This document shows, in pieces, positions 44,663 to 53,141 of a stretch of DNA of 64,000 nt. Numbering within the stretch: the first letter of the stretch is position 1; every line of letters starts with the position of its first letter. Source of the stretch: Marinospirillum insulare DSM 21763 (GTDB taxonomy: Bacteria > Pseudomonadota > Gammaproteobacteria > Pseudomonadales > Halomonadaceae); contig NZ_JMLW01000011.1 of assembly GCF_000686905.1 (NCBI RefSeq), positions 28,096-92,095 of the forward strand. Reading direction: 5' to 3'. Under the pieces are notes generated by a model. The model did not search any database. It had not been told where the DNA came from and saw nothing but the letters and a program-made list of their open reading frames with translations. The position numbers and the translations under genes were made by a program.

Positions 44663-46189
44663 ATGAATGAGAGCTGGATTCAGGCAGCGGCTATTTTTGT
44701 TGTTGTTATAGGTAGTTTGTTCTTTATTTTAGCTGTTAGCTTAGTTGTTACAGCTTTAGTGATGTACCGTTCCGACAAAAAGCAAACCACTCACACTTTG
44801 CGCCGTAACTACCCTTTAATTGGTCGTTTTCGTTATATTTTTGAGCACCTAGGCGAATTTTTCCGTCAATATTTTTTTGCTATGGACAGAGAAGAAATGC
44901 CCTTTAACCGAGCGCAACGCTCTTGGGTTTACCGTGCGGCTAAAAACATTGATAACACCATCGCCTTTGGCTCTACACGTGATCTAACCAAGCCGGGCAC
45001 CTATTACTTTTTAAACTGCCCTTTTCCAACCTTAGAAAAAGATGCGGCACAAACCCAACCCTTGCGTATTGGTCCAAACTGCAGAACACCTTTTGATGCG
45101 CCTTCATTTTTAAATATCTCGGGCATGAGCTTTGGTGCGCTATCTAAACCTGCCATACAAGCCCTAGCCAAAGGCGCGGCAAAAGCTGGCTGCTGGATGA
45201 ACACAGGTGAAGGCGCTTTATCTAAGTATCACCTAGAAGGCGGCTGCGACATAGTTTTTCAAATAGGTACAGCTAAGTACGGCGTGCGAGATGATCAAGG
45301 TAGATTAGATGATACCAAGCTCAAAGCTTTAGCCGATTTAGAACAGGTAAAAATGTTTGAAATCAAACTGTCTCAAGGTGCCAAACCAGGTAAAGGTGGT
45401 ATTTTGCCAGGCAGCAAGGTCACAAAAGAAATAGCTGAAACTCGCGGTATTCCAGTTGGACAAGACTCAATTAGCCCTAATCGCCACCCTGAAATTGATA
45501 GCATGGATAGCCTGCTCGACTTTATTGCCCATGTGCGAGAAGTCACTGGTAAGCCGGTGGGTTTCAAACTGGTCTTAGGCACTACTCGTTGGCTAAAAGA
45601 TTTTTGTGAAAAAATTAATGAGCGAGGTGCCGCTTCAGCACCTGACTTTATTACTCTAGACAGCTCTGATGGCGGTACGGGTGCTGCACCTATGGCATTA
45701 ATGGATAGCGTAGGCCTGCCTCTAAGGGACAGCTTGCCCCTCTTAGTTAACCAGTTGATTAACAGTGGTTTAAAAGAACGTATTCGTGTTATTGCATCTG
45801 GCAAACTCATCAACCCAACCGAAGTTGCTGCAGCTATTTGTATGGGGGCAGACTTTGTTGTTTCTGCGCGTGGCTTCTTATTTGCACTAGGCTGTATTCA
45901 AGCACTCCAGTGTAATAAAAACACCTGTCCAACGGGCATCACCACTCACAACCCACGCTTACAACAAGGCTTAGTGCCCGATGTAAAAGCTATGCGAGTT
46001 GCCAACTATCACTACAACCTAGTCCATGAAGTTGAAAGCATTGCACATTCTTGTGGTGCTGCTGAACCCAGACAGTTAGTGCGTGAACATGCTGCCGTGG
46101 TGGTGGATGGTGGTGCAGTTGCACTTAACCTGCTTTACCCTGAAACGTCACGTCGCTTAAAACCAGAAATCATGGAAAAAAGTAGTTAA
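44663..46189 (+). CDS. FMN-binding glutamate synthase-like membrane protein
   Basis: 508 residues. A transmembrane helix (about 9-33) anchors a GltS-type TIM barrel: ISGMSFGALSKPAIQALAKG, GEGALSKYHLEGGCD, DSSDGGTGAAPMALMD (FMN phosphate site) and the cluster cysteines CIQALQCNKNTCPTG. The amidotransferase domain of true GltB is absent, so it is not a complete glutamate synthase. Its stop overlaps the azlC start (TAATG), suggesting translational coupling with an amino-acid exporter. The reaction is not known to me. Confidence 0.82.
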   Translation: MNESWIQAAAIFVVVIGSLFFILAVSLVVTALVMYRSDKKQTTHTLRRNYPLIGRFRYIFEHLGEFFRQYFFAMDREEMPFNRAQRSWVYRAAKNIDNTIAFGSTRDLTKPGTYYFLNCPFPTLEKDAAQTQPLRIGPNCRTPFDAPSFLNISGMSFGALSKPAIQALAKGAAKAGCWMNTGEGALSKYHLEGGCDIVFQIGTAKYGVRDDQGRLDDTKLKALADLEQVKMFEIKLSQGAKPGKGGILPGSKVTKEIAETRGIPVGQDSISPNRHPEIDSMDSLLDFIAHVREVTGKPVGFKLVLGTTRWLKDFCEKINERGAASAPDFITLDSSDGGTGAAPMALMDSVGLPLRDSLPLLVNQLINSGLKERIRVIASGKLINPTEVAAAICMGADFVVSARGFLFALGCIQALQCNKNTCPTGITTHNPRLQQGLVPDVKAMRVANYHYNLVHEVESIAHSCGAAEPRQLVREHAAVVVDGGAVALNLLYPETSRRLKPEIMEKSS

Positions 46190-46917
46190 TGTCAGAGAAA
46201 AACGGATTAATTGCCCTTAAAGTTTCATTACCCGTATTCTTTGGATACCTGCCTTTAGGTGCATCCTTCGGTGTTTTATTTAGCACCCAGCTAGATTACG
46301 CTTGGTGGATAGCACCTTTAATGGCAGTAACTATTTTTGCGGGTTCTGGCCAACTTTTAGCTGTGAGTTTGCTAGTCAGCTTTACAGGCTTAACGCAAGT
46401 TTTTATTGCCATGCTGCTGCTCAATGCTCGGCATGTTTTTTATGGGCTGTCTTTATTGGAAGCTTTTAAGGATGCTGGTTGGCGTAAGTTTTATTTGATT
46501 TTTGGATTAACCGATGAAACCTATTCGCTGTTAACTAGCCGCGCTCGCAGCGAAGATAAAGGGCGTGAACAGCAGATAGATTTTTTAATTACGCTTTTTA
46601 ATCATGCTTACTGGATATTAGGCTGCGGGATTGGTGCCTGGCTAGGTAAAAACCTCACCTTTGATGCGACAGGTATAGAGTTTGCGTTAATTGCCCTGTT
46701 TATTGTTTTGTGTATTGAACAATACAAGGTTTTACAGTCTAGCTTTCCTATTTGGGTGGGTGCGGCAGCCGGTTTACTATCTTTATTGTTCTTTCCAGAA
46801 AGCCAACAGCTGCTCATTGCAATGCTGCTTATCTGCGCTGTACTTTTCTGGCAGTACCCAGCCAATAAACACCGCTACAAAAGACGCTTAATTAAGGAGT
46901 CAGCGGATGAGCAATGA
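46189..46917 (+). CDS. azlC: AzlC-family branched-chain amino acid exporter, large subunit
   Basis: 242-residue membrane protein with about seven helices. Recognised from SLPVFFGYLPLGASFGVLF, FAGSGQLLAVSLL, LNARHVFYGLSLLEAF and YWILGCGIGAWLG. AzlCD/YgaZH pairs export branched-chain amino acids. It overlaps the preceding gene by one base and azlD by 11 bases. Confidence 0.9.
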   Translation: MSEKNGLIALKVSLPVFFGYLPLGASFGVLFSTQLDYAWWIAPLMAVTIFAGSGQLLAVSLLVSFTGLTQVFIAMLLLNARHVFYGLSLLEAFKDAGWRKFYLIFGLTDETYSLLTSRARSEDKGREQQIDFLITLFNHAYWILGCGIGAWLGKNLTFDATGIEFALIALFIVLCIEQYKVLQSSFPIWVGAAAGLLSLLFFPESQQLLIAMLLICAVLFWQYPANKHRYKRRLIKESADEQ

Positions 46918-47248
46918 AACCCTTTACCTAGTTAGTTTTATATTAGTGACCGCAGTAGCTACTTTTTTAACCCGCTTAATGCCCTTTGCTTTTTTAGGGA
47001 AACACAGCAACCACCCTTTAGCACAGCATCTAGGGCGTTACCTACCTGCTGGTATTATGGCCGTATTGGTAGCTATTTTTTTGCCTCGTGCTGCACATTG
47101 GCAAACACCTGTTTTTGGATTAGATGCACTTCTACCCGCTGCTTTAGTTATTGTTTTACACCTATGGCGACGTAACGCCCTGCTGTCTATGCTCGCCGGC
47201 ACTATTTGCTATATGGCCATTCAACAAGGAGTCATTAATTTAGTATGA
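46907..47248 (+). CDS. azlD: AzlD-family exporter, small subunit
   Basis: 113 residues with four hydrophobic segments, including FLTRLMPFAFLGKHSNHPL and YLPAGIMAVLVAIFL typical of AzlD/YgaH. Partner of AzlC. Its end overlaps the next start by four bases (ATGA). Confidence 0.9.
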   Translation: MSNETLYLVSFILVTAVATFLTRLMPFAFLGKHSNHPLAQHLGRYLPAGIMAVLVAIFLPRAAHWQTPVFGLDALLPAALVIVLHLWRRNALLSMLAGTICYMAIQQGVINLV

Positions 47249-47589
47249 GTATCAATTGGCTTATTTTATTTATTGGTGGGCTTTTTGAAACTGGGTTTGC
47301 CGTTAGCTTAGGTAAAGCTCAAGAAACCAGCGGCAAGTCGCAAGCCTTGTGGTTGGCTAGTTTTGCTGTTTGCGTAGCTATCAGTATGTATTTGCTGTTT
47401 AAAGCCATGGGCGGTGAAAAAGCCATACCCGTAGGTACGGCTTATGCAGTTTGGGGAGCTATTGGTGCTTTAGGTACGGTAGTGGCAGGTATTCTATTAT
47501 TTAATGAGCCTATCACCTTATGGCGACTATTTTTTATAGGTACTTTAGTAATGTCGGTTGTAGGCTTGCAGCTGGTTAGCGGAGCTTAA
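47245..47589 (+). CDS. Small multidrug resistance family exporter (SugE/Gdx-like)
   Basis: 114 residues, four helices. The essential glutamate is in LFIGGLFETGFAVSLG (residue 15) and the core helix is GTAYAVWGAIGALGTVVAGILL. The pattern is closer to SugE/Gdx (guanidinium exporters) than to EmrE, but I cannot prove substrate. It is the fourth gene of a tightly overlapping operon after azlD, which is unusual company for this family. Confidence 0.85.
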   Translation: MSINWLILFIGGLFETGFAVSLGKAQETSGKSQALWLASFAVCVAISMYLLFKAMGGEKAIPVGTAYAVWGAIGALGTVVAGILLFNEPITLWRLFFIGTLVMSVVGLQLVSGA

Positions 47590-48242
47590 CCTTCTCGGCG
47601 GTAAGTCAATAGGCGTCCTTTAAAGGGCGCTTTTTCATCTTCAGCAAAAGCTACACGTTTTTCTACTAGGCTAAAACCTAAATCTTGCATTGCGTTACTA
47701 AACTTATTGCGGTGGCCTCTACCTGGGCAGCTAATCATGACCTTGGCTTTGGGCTTAGCAATTCGCTTAATTAAATCGACCAACAAAGTTGAGTGGTTAG
47801 GCTCATAAAGAATGTCGCTACCCACTATCACATCAAAAGGCTTAATTTCTTTAGCCTCTTTACCCCAAGGCAAGTCTAAATAAGGAATAGCTGGCAAATG
47901 GTTTAGGTTTGCATTGTAATCAAGAAAAGATTCGCTCAGTGGGTGATGATCGCTAGCGGTTATATCAGCACCCCGATACTGCAAAACCAAACTAGGCAAA
48001 CCTAAGCCACAACCTAGCTCAAGAATGCGCCGGCTTTTTATGTCTAACTGTTTAACTGCCTTGGCTAACACTTGGCTGGCTGGCCACAGCTGACCAAACA
48101 AGCTCCAACTTGCTGAACAGATACCTGCTTTTGCAGCACTCCCTTGAGGATCAAAGAACTGCTGCTTATCACTTAATGCGCGTAGGCGTCCTTTAAAAGC
48201 ACCGACTTCTATAGCCAGTTTACGAACCTGATAACCTTGCAT
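47586..48242 (-). CDS. Class I SAM-dependent methyltransferase (METTL/NNMT-like)
   Basis: 218 residues. SAM-binding motif I is RRILELGCGLGLPSLVL (about residue 78), motif II region ITASDHHPLSESFL and the catalytic-side DVIVGSDILYEPNH (about 138). The arrangement resembles Methyltransf_16 enzymes that methylate protein lysines. The target is unknown. It overlaps the convergent SMR gene by four bases. Confidence 0.82.
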   Translation of the reverse strand: MQGYQVRKLAIEVGAFKGRLRALSDKQQFFDPQGSAAKAGICSASWSLFGQLWPASQVLAKAVKQLDIKSRRILELGCGLGLPSLVLQYRGADITASDHHPLSESFLDYNANLNHLPAIPYLDLPWGKEAKEIKPFDVIVGSDILYEPNHSTLLVDLIKRIAKPKAKVMISCPGRGHRNKFSNAMQDLGFSLVEKRVAFAEDEKAPFKGRLLTYRREG

Positions 48243-48253
48243 AAGACCTCCTT

Positions 48254-48298
48254 GAAAAAGTTCTAAGGGTTAATCTAACCTTTTTTAAGAACTTTTTC
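48254..48298 (-). terminator. Intrinsic terminator after the first cytochrome pair
   Basis: GAAAAAGTTCT/AGAACTTTTTC stem with an inner AAGG..TTA/TAACCTT extension. Read on the minus strand it ends in a T-rich arm. The second cytochrome copy has lost the equivalent to IS66. Confidence 0.7.
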
Positions 48299-48316
48299 TA
48301 ATTAGAGGCACTTTTT

Positions 48317-48937
48317 TTAGTTTTTTAATGAATTAGTTTTAGGTGTTTCAGGTTCTTCGTAGCCGGTAATCATCGGCTTAATATGACTAAACACTGTTTT
48401 ACCTAGGGTTGTCATATACACATGCCCAACTATAAACACCATCATCGCAAAGGCTGCAGCGGTATGCACATAGGCAACACTTTGCAGCGACAAAACATCA
48501 GCCAAAGCGGCTGGCCAATCGCTATAAAACAAATACAGCATACCTGAAACCCAAATCACCGGAGAGATAAACAGTTTAAAACCCAAGTAGGCTAAACGCT
48601 GCAAAGGGTTGTGCTTGGCATTAGTGGTTTTTTTGTAGGGATGACTTTCACCTTTAAAAGCACCCACTGCATAGTAATAAGCCACAGCAAACAAACCTTT
48701 ACTGGTGGGCAAATAATGCTTCCACTCACCTGTAGTTAAGTGCCAGAAGATAGCAAACACCCAAAGCACAATAAGTGTCCAAGCTGCAACTGTATGCACG
48801 CTCACCGCTGTAGCAAAACCAAGCACTGAATAGCTGCCATGAATTTCAAAACCAGTAAAAATTAGCGTGAAAATAAGTAAAGCTTGTGACCAATGCCAAA
48901 AACGTTCAAAACGCTTAAATATCATTTCTTGACTCAT
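48317..48937 (-). CDS. Cytochrome b-type membrane subunit, copy 1
   Basis: 206 residues, four helices of the bacterial cytochrome b561/hydrogenase cytochrome b type. Histidines for haem are in RFWHWSQALLIF, TGFEIHGSYS, VHTVAAW and YVHTAAAFAMMVFIVGHVYM. It lies 18 bases after the octaheme cytochrome and would link it to the quinone pool. A near copy is at 60300-60911; the C-terminal 12 residues differ. Confidence 0.88.
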   Translation of the reverse strand: MSQEMIFKRFERFWHWSQALLIFTLIFTGFEIHGSYSVLGFATAVSVHTVAAWTLIVLWVFAIFWHLTTGEWKHYLPTSKGLFAVAYYYAVGAFKGESHPYKKTTNAKHNPLQRLAYLGFKLFISPVIWVSGMLYLFYSDWPAALADVLSLQSVAYVHTAAAFAMMVFIVGHVYMTTLGKTVFSHIKPMITGYEEPETPKTNSLKN

Positions 48938-48955
48938 ACAATATTCCTTTTAACT

Positions 48956-50557
48956 TTAAGCTTTGTTTATTTTTCTAGAAATAATCAGCGCAACTCTATG
49001 GAAAACAACACCGATTAAAGTCATCAATACAGCTAACCAACCTATACGGTCTAACCATTCATTGCTGTCATGACTTGGCATATAAATACCCGGCAAGCCT
49101 GCTAAACGACTGTCTGCACTATGGCAAGCCACACAGTCTAAAGCTTGGTCAGCAGATGGAACCATGTGAGTGATTGGCCAGTGCATGGTGGTTTCTACAA
49201 AATCGTATTCGCCACTAAAGGCAAAACCTGTTTTGTCGCTGGCATCTTGTAAAGCCTTATTCCAGTCAAAATTCTTCCAGAAAGACGTATCGTCAGCACC
49301 AAATACATGGGTTGCTAAAAGGGTGTTATGAACTGTGTCGAAGGGTTGTTTGCCACGCATGACTTTAAAGGGCCAGATGCGTGAATCAGGATCACCAGCT
49401 TCGCCTTGAATGCGGTTAACACCTAAGGGTGGATTGCTAGCATCAAACTCATCTTCAATTTGCGTGTATTCCACCGTGCCATTAAACCAAGCGTAGGTAG
49501 GAACCACATTTTCACCGTAACCAAAGTCACCTTTTTGGCTGCTATAAACTAAGCGACCTTGTTCATCTTTTTGGTTTATCTGTTTACCTTCTTCAGTTAA
49601 ACGCCCAGCTGTTGACCAGTCCCACCACATTTTAGTGGCTACACCACCACGGGCATATTCAGGAATATGACAACTTTGGCAGGCAAGTTTTTCTGAGTGT
49701 TGATTAAGCTTGGCTTGAGGATGGGGATCGCTATTGTGGCAAGACTCACAACTGGCAGCTTTCACTTCAGCATGACCTGGATTAACTAGCCCTTTAGTAT
49801 CTTTGGCATTCACTTGGTAACGACTACCTGCAACATCGTGCCCCCAAGTGCTATGGCATTCAGAGCAACTAAAATTCAAACCCTTAGCATCCATGTGAAC
49901 ATCTAAGCTGGCTGTAGGCTTGTGTAGGGAAGAATCTAAATCACCGTGTTTAACGCCATCGCCGCCGCCACCATAAAAGTGACAACTACCACAGGTTTCA
50001 CGATTACTTGCGCCTACATGCTGTGCTATTTCAGTTAGGTTAGGTGGCATCACCATTTTGCCACTGCCTTTAGGCCATTCGCGGGGAATTTCTGTAGGAA
50101 AGCCCGACAAAACAGGAAATTTTTTATAGCCGCCAGTGGTGTCGTGACAGACTAAACAATCCACTGCACTTTCTTCTTCTGGCGGGGGTTGGTTCATATC
50201 TTTCCAGCCATAACCTATATGGCAAGAAGTACAGCGTGGCTCGTTGGTGACTACCATGCCGCAAAAGCTATTCATTACCTTACTTTTACCTAGCTGCTGA
50301 CCGGTTTCTTTGTGGTCGTAGAGCCAAGTCCAGTGGGTAGTTTTTTTAACCTGGCTTGCTGCTTCGGTATGGCAACTTAGGCAAGCTTCAGTAACTTCTG
50401 GAGCCGACTTAAAATCACCCTGTAGCACTTTAAACTTACTATGGTCAGCCGTGGTGGGTGAACGATTTTCAGCAGCTTGCAAACTTTCTACTAGTAAAAA
50501 AACTAGTAGCAACCCTGCAAACAGCTGCCATGTTTTAGTAGTGGTTATTTTTCTCAT
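48956..50557 (-). CDS. Octaheme c-type cytochrome, tetrathionate reductase family, copy 1
   Basis: 533 residues. The Sec signal is residues 1-29. Eight CxxCH haem sites are visible: CLSCH, CTSCH, CLVCH, CGSCH, CSECH, CESCH, CQSCH and CVACH. A C-terminal helix (LDRIGWLAVLMTLIGVVFHRVALIIS in part) anchors it in the membrane with the haems in the periplasm. The family includes the Shewanella octaheme tetrathionate reductase, which also reduces nitrite and hydroxylamine in vitro. The true substrate here is open. A chemoreceptor gene lies 98 bases upstream. Confidence 0.92.
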   Translation of the reverse strand: MRKITTTKTWQLFAGLLLVFLLVESLQAAENRSPTTADHSKFKVLQGDFKSAPEVTEACLSCHTEAASQVKKTTHWTWLYDHKETGQQLGKSKVMNSFCGMVVTNEPRCTSCHIGYGWKDMNQPPPEEESAVDCLVCHDTTGGYKKFPVLSGFPTEIPREWPKGSGKMVMPPNLTEIAQHVGASNRETCGSCHFYGGGGDGVKHGDLDSSLHKPTASLDVHMDAKGLNFSCSECHSTWGHDVAGSRYQVNAKDTKGLVNPGHAEVKAASCESCHNSDPHPQAKLNQHSEKLACQSCHIPEYARGGVATKMWWDWSTAGRLTEEGKQINQKDEQGRLVYSSQKGDFGYGENVVPTYAWFNGTVEYTQIEDEFDASNPPLGVNRIQGEAGDPDSRIWPFKVMRGKQPFDTVHNTLLATHVFGADDTSFWKNFDWNKALQDASDKTGFAFSGEYDFVETTMHWPITHMVPSADQALDCVACHSADSRLAGLPGIYMPSHDSNEWLDRIGWLAVLMTLIGVVFHRVALIISRKINKA

Positions 50558-50655
50558 CAGCGATGCCTTACTGCCTTAGCAGCGTTTATATGATATTAGT
50601 TATGTTTAATATTATAAACTAGCTTTTGTTGCATCACTATTAAAACTATTCATAG

Positions 50656-52821
50656 TTATCTAGATCTGGCCGGACTGACAGTAAATCGTCCGACCAGTTG
50701 CTGCAGGCTTTGAGTTGAGTGTTTTACTTGGTGGGCGCTGTCTTGTAGTTCGTCCATAACCTGGCTCATTTCGCTAGATGCTACTTCAACCTGTCTGATG
50801 GATGAGCCATAAAAATGGCTGCGTTCATTTAGTTGCGTAATAATGCTAAACATTTGGCTGACTACTTGGTGGAGTTCCGTGTTTTCAGAGCTGGCAGACT
50901 CTGCATCTTTAAGGCGCTGATCCACTTCTTTCACACCCTCTTCCATAAAGCTAACAGCGGCACGCGTTTCATCTTGCAGGCTGAATACAGTAGCTTGAAT
51001 TTCCGATGCTGCTTCAGCGGTGCGGCTGGCCAATGAACGAACTTCATCCGCAACGACAGCAAAACCACGGCCCGCTTCTCCTGCACGTGCGGCTTCAATC
51101 GCTGCGTTTAGTGCCAGCAAATTAGTCTGGCTGGTAATATCAGTAATCATCGAAACAATATCGCCTATTTCTTTCATTCTACTATCAAGCTGATGCACCC
51201 GCTCAGCAGTGGTATCAACCACTTTACGGATACTCAAGGTTCCGGTGCGTGCCGCTTCAAACTGTTCCCTAGCACTTTCAACCACCTCATCCATTACTGT
51301 TTTCATGCTTTCTGCTGTTTGTGAGGCTTGGTTGATTTCACCTAACTGATCTTCAACCAGGGTCAGCATTTTGCCGATAACCTCATTCACTTCTCGGCTG
51401 GTTTGTCTGGCCTCTTGGGTACGTGTCAACATTGTTTCATTATTATGCTGAACGGCACCAGTGGTCTGAATAACTTGTCCCATAATGCCGTCAAGACTAT
51501 CCATAAAGCTGTTTATCCAACGACCCATGCTGCCACTTTCATCCCGTGACATATTTTCAGTATCCAGACGTTGTTTCAGATTACCTTCACCTTCTGCAAT
51601 GGTACGAATGATTTGAGTCGTTTTACGCAAACGTTCTGCCACGCGCTTGGGGCCAGTATTGGCAAAAACCCAAGCAGAAAAAATTAGCATCAGAGTATTT
51701 AATAGCAAGGTTGGTAACAAACCAAAAGGGGAAAAATGTTGCAACAGGGTTGTAGTTACCATTAATGCGATAACAGTCACCAGATAGGTATTCATCAAAC
51801 CGACACTGATTGAACGGCGGCGATACACTTCTTCTAAGTCACCTTCACACATCATGCCCCAGCGATCTGGTGAGCCAGGCAATTGAAAAGTTGTGCCCTT
51901 ACCTATAACAGGAATGTGGCGGTAATCTGAATAACCTGGGTAAGTGATAAATAAGTTGCTGCCATTTTTAATGGTTTCCCTGACTCCTGGGTGGAGCTTA
52001 CCTGTTGCAGGATCGATGAATTTCAACTCCAGTTCTGTATGGTTCTGAACACTAACCGTGCCCCATTTAGTATGAATACCTTGCTTAAGGTTCTCACCAT
52101 GAGAAAAGGTACTGTCTTCAAAGCGGGATCGGGATAAAGCTGTACCTGGTTGCACGCTAGCATCAAATCCGGCTTTAACCATAAAAATATAATTATCGCC
52201 TGATTCAGGATAAACATGACCCGCTTCCCGTTGAATCAAATCACCGATAACATCATTTGGAACGCGACCTGCAATACAGCCAATAACCTTACCTTTTTGT
52301 ATTAAAGGCTGATAAAACATCAGGGTAACTGCATCATGAAAACTAGATGTAGAAGCACCTAATTCCAGAGTGACCGGATCTACATAAGAGCCATGAAGAA
52401 AAGGCTTTTTTAAACCCTCTTGCAATGCCTGAGTTAAAGACCCACCACTATGCGCCTGCCCATTACGTGCAGCATAACTGGAAGTCAAAATCTGACCTTC
52501 ACAGCTAACAATAAAAAGCTCGGAAAAATCACCAACCTGATCTTTTCGTCTAAGCAGCAAACCTGACCACTGAGAAGAATCCGCTTCAGCACACTGAGCA
52601 GCCAGCTCATCTAAATGCTGCCAATGACTGGTGGCCCATTGCTGCAGAATTTTTACACGAGTAGAAGCGATGCCTTCAAAAATTTGTTCAATCACCGGAT
52701 AAAGCTGACGATTAAGGAAGCAAGACCAGCCTAATTGCAATTTACCATTACTGCCAAAAACCGGCAGCCAGCGTTTTTCTGAGGCAGATAGGTTCATTTC
52801 ATGGCTGATTAGCTGTTTCAT
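50656..52821 (-). CDS. Methyl-accepting chemotaxis protein with a large N-terminal sensor and no leading membrane helix
   Basis: 721 residues from ATG 52821 (GGAG eight bases upstream). Residues 1-340 contain a Cache/PAS-like sensor ([23 protein letters not shown] in part, [20 protein letters not shown]). Two hydrophobic stretches lie near 350-400, then HAMP, then the MCP signalling domain with hairpin core [20 protein letters not shown] (about 580). There is no CheR-binding pentapeptide. Lacking an N-terminal helix, the sensor is likely cytoplasmic. Location next to the octaheme cytochrome suggests sensing of a related electron acceptor; this is inference. Confidence 0.88.
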   Translation of the reverse strand: MKQLISHEMNLSASEKRWLPVFGSNGKLQLGWSCFLNRQLYPVIEQIFEGIASTRVKILQQWATSHWQHLDELAAQCAEADSSQWSGLLLRRKDQVGDFSELFIVSCEGQILTSSYAARNGQAHSGGSLTQALQEGLKKPFLHGSYVDPVTLELGASTSSFHDAVTLMFYQPLIQKGKVIGCIAGRVPNDVIGDLIQREAGHVYPESGDNYIFMVKAGFDASVQPGTALSRSRFEDSTFSHGENLKQGIHTKWGTVSVQNHTELELKFIDPATGKLHPGVRETIKNGSNLFITYPGYSDYRHIPVIGKGTTFQLPGSPDRWGMMCEGDLEEVYRRRSISVGLMNTYLVTVIALMVTTTLLQHFSPFGLLPTLLLNTLMLIFSAWVFANTGPKRVAERLRKTTQIIRTIAEGEGNLKQRLDTENMSRDESGSMGRWINSFMDSLDGIMGQVIQTTGAVQHNNETMLTRTQEARQTSREVNEVIGKMLTLVEDQLGEINQASQTAESMKTVMDEVVESAREQFEAARTGTLSIRKVVDTTAERVHQLDSRMKEIGDIVSMITDITSQTNLLALNAAIEAARAGEAGRGFAVVADEVRSLASRTAEAASEIQATVFSLQDETRAAVSFMEEGVKEVDQRLKDAESASSENTELHQVVSQMFSIITQLNERSHFYGSSIRQVEVASSEMSQVMDELQDSAHQVKHSTQSLQQLVGRFTVSPARSR

Positions 52822-53141
52822 CGGCAGTCTCCATCGTATGTGGATCATAAATACTGAAAAGTTTAAATGCTGCTATTGTTTGATTTGAATCAATACATTT
52901 AAACCAAGCAAGAAATGCGCCATAAAAAGATAACCCTTTAAAAACAATACACTATCTTTAGTTTGCGGGAATCATATAACGAAGTAAGCACTAATTTGGT
53001 GCAGTCAGCGCACAAAGAGGGTGCCAGTAGAACCCCTCCCCTCCCCATGAAACACAGCCATTAGTTAAAGTTGAAAACTGCCTGAATGCACTGCAAAGCC
53101 TGATAAAACAGCTAAGACAGCAACTTTATGAAGATTGATTG
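52822..53141. other. Gene-free gap
   Basis: 320 bases between the chemoreceptor start and the TonB receptor stop. AT-rich with one C-rich patch (CCCCTCCCCTCCCC near 53033-53046). I see no gene, convincing terminator or known site; the chemoreceptor promoter should lie here. Confidence 0.5.

Larger units (their letters stand above)
48317..50557 (-). repeat. Duplicated cytochrome b / octaheme cytochrome block, copy 1
   Basis: About 2.24 kb repeated in the same orientation at 60300-62531. The two octaheme proteins differ at about 12 positions after the signal peptide; the signal peptides and the cytochrome b C-termini are strongly diverged. Confidence 0.93.
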
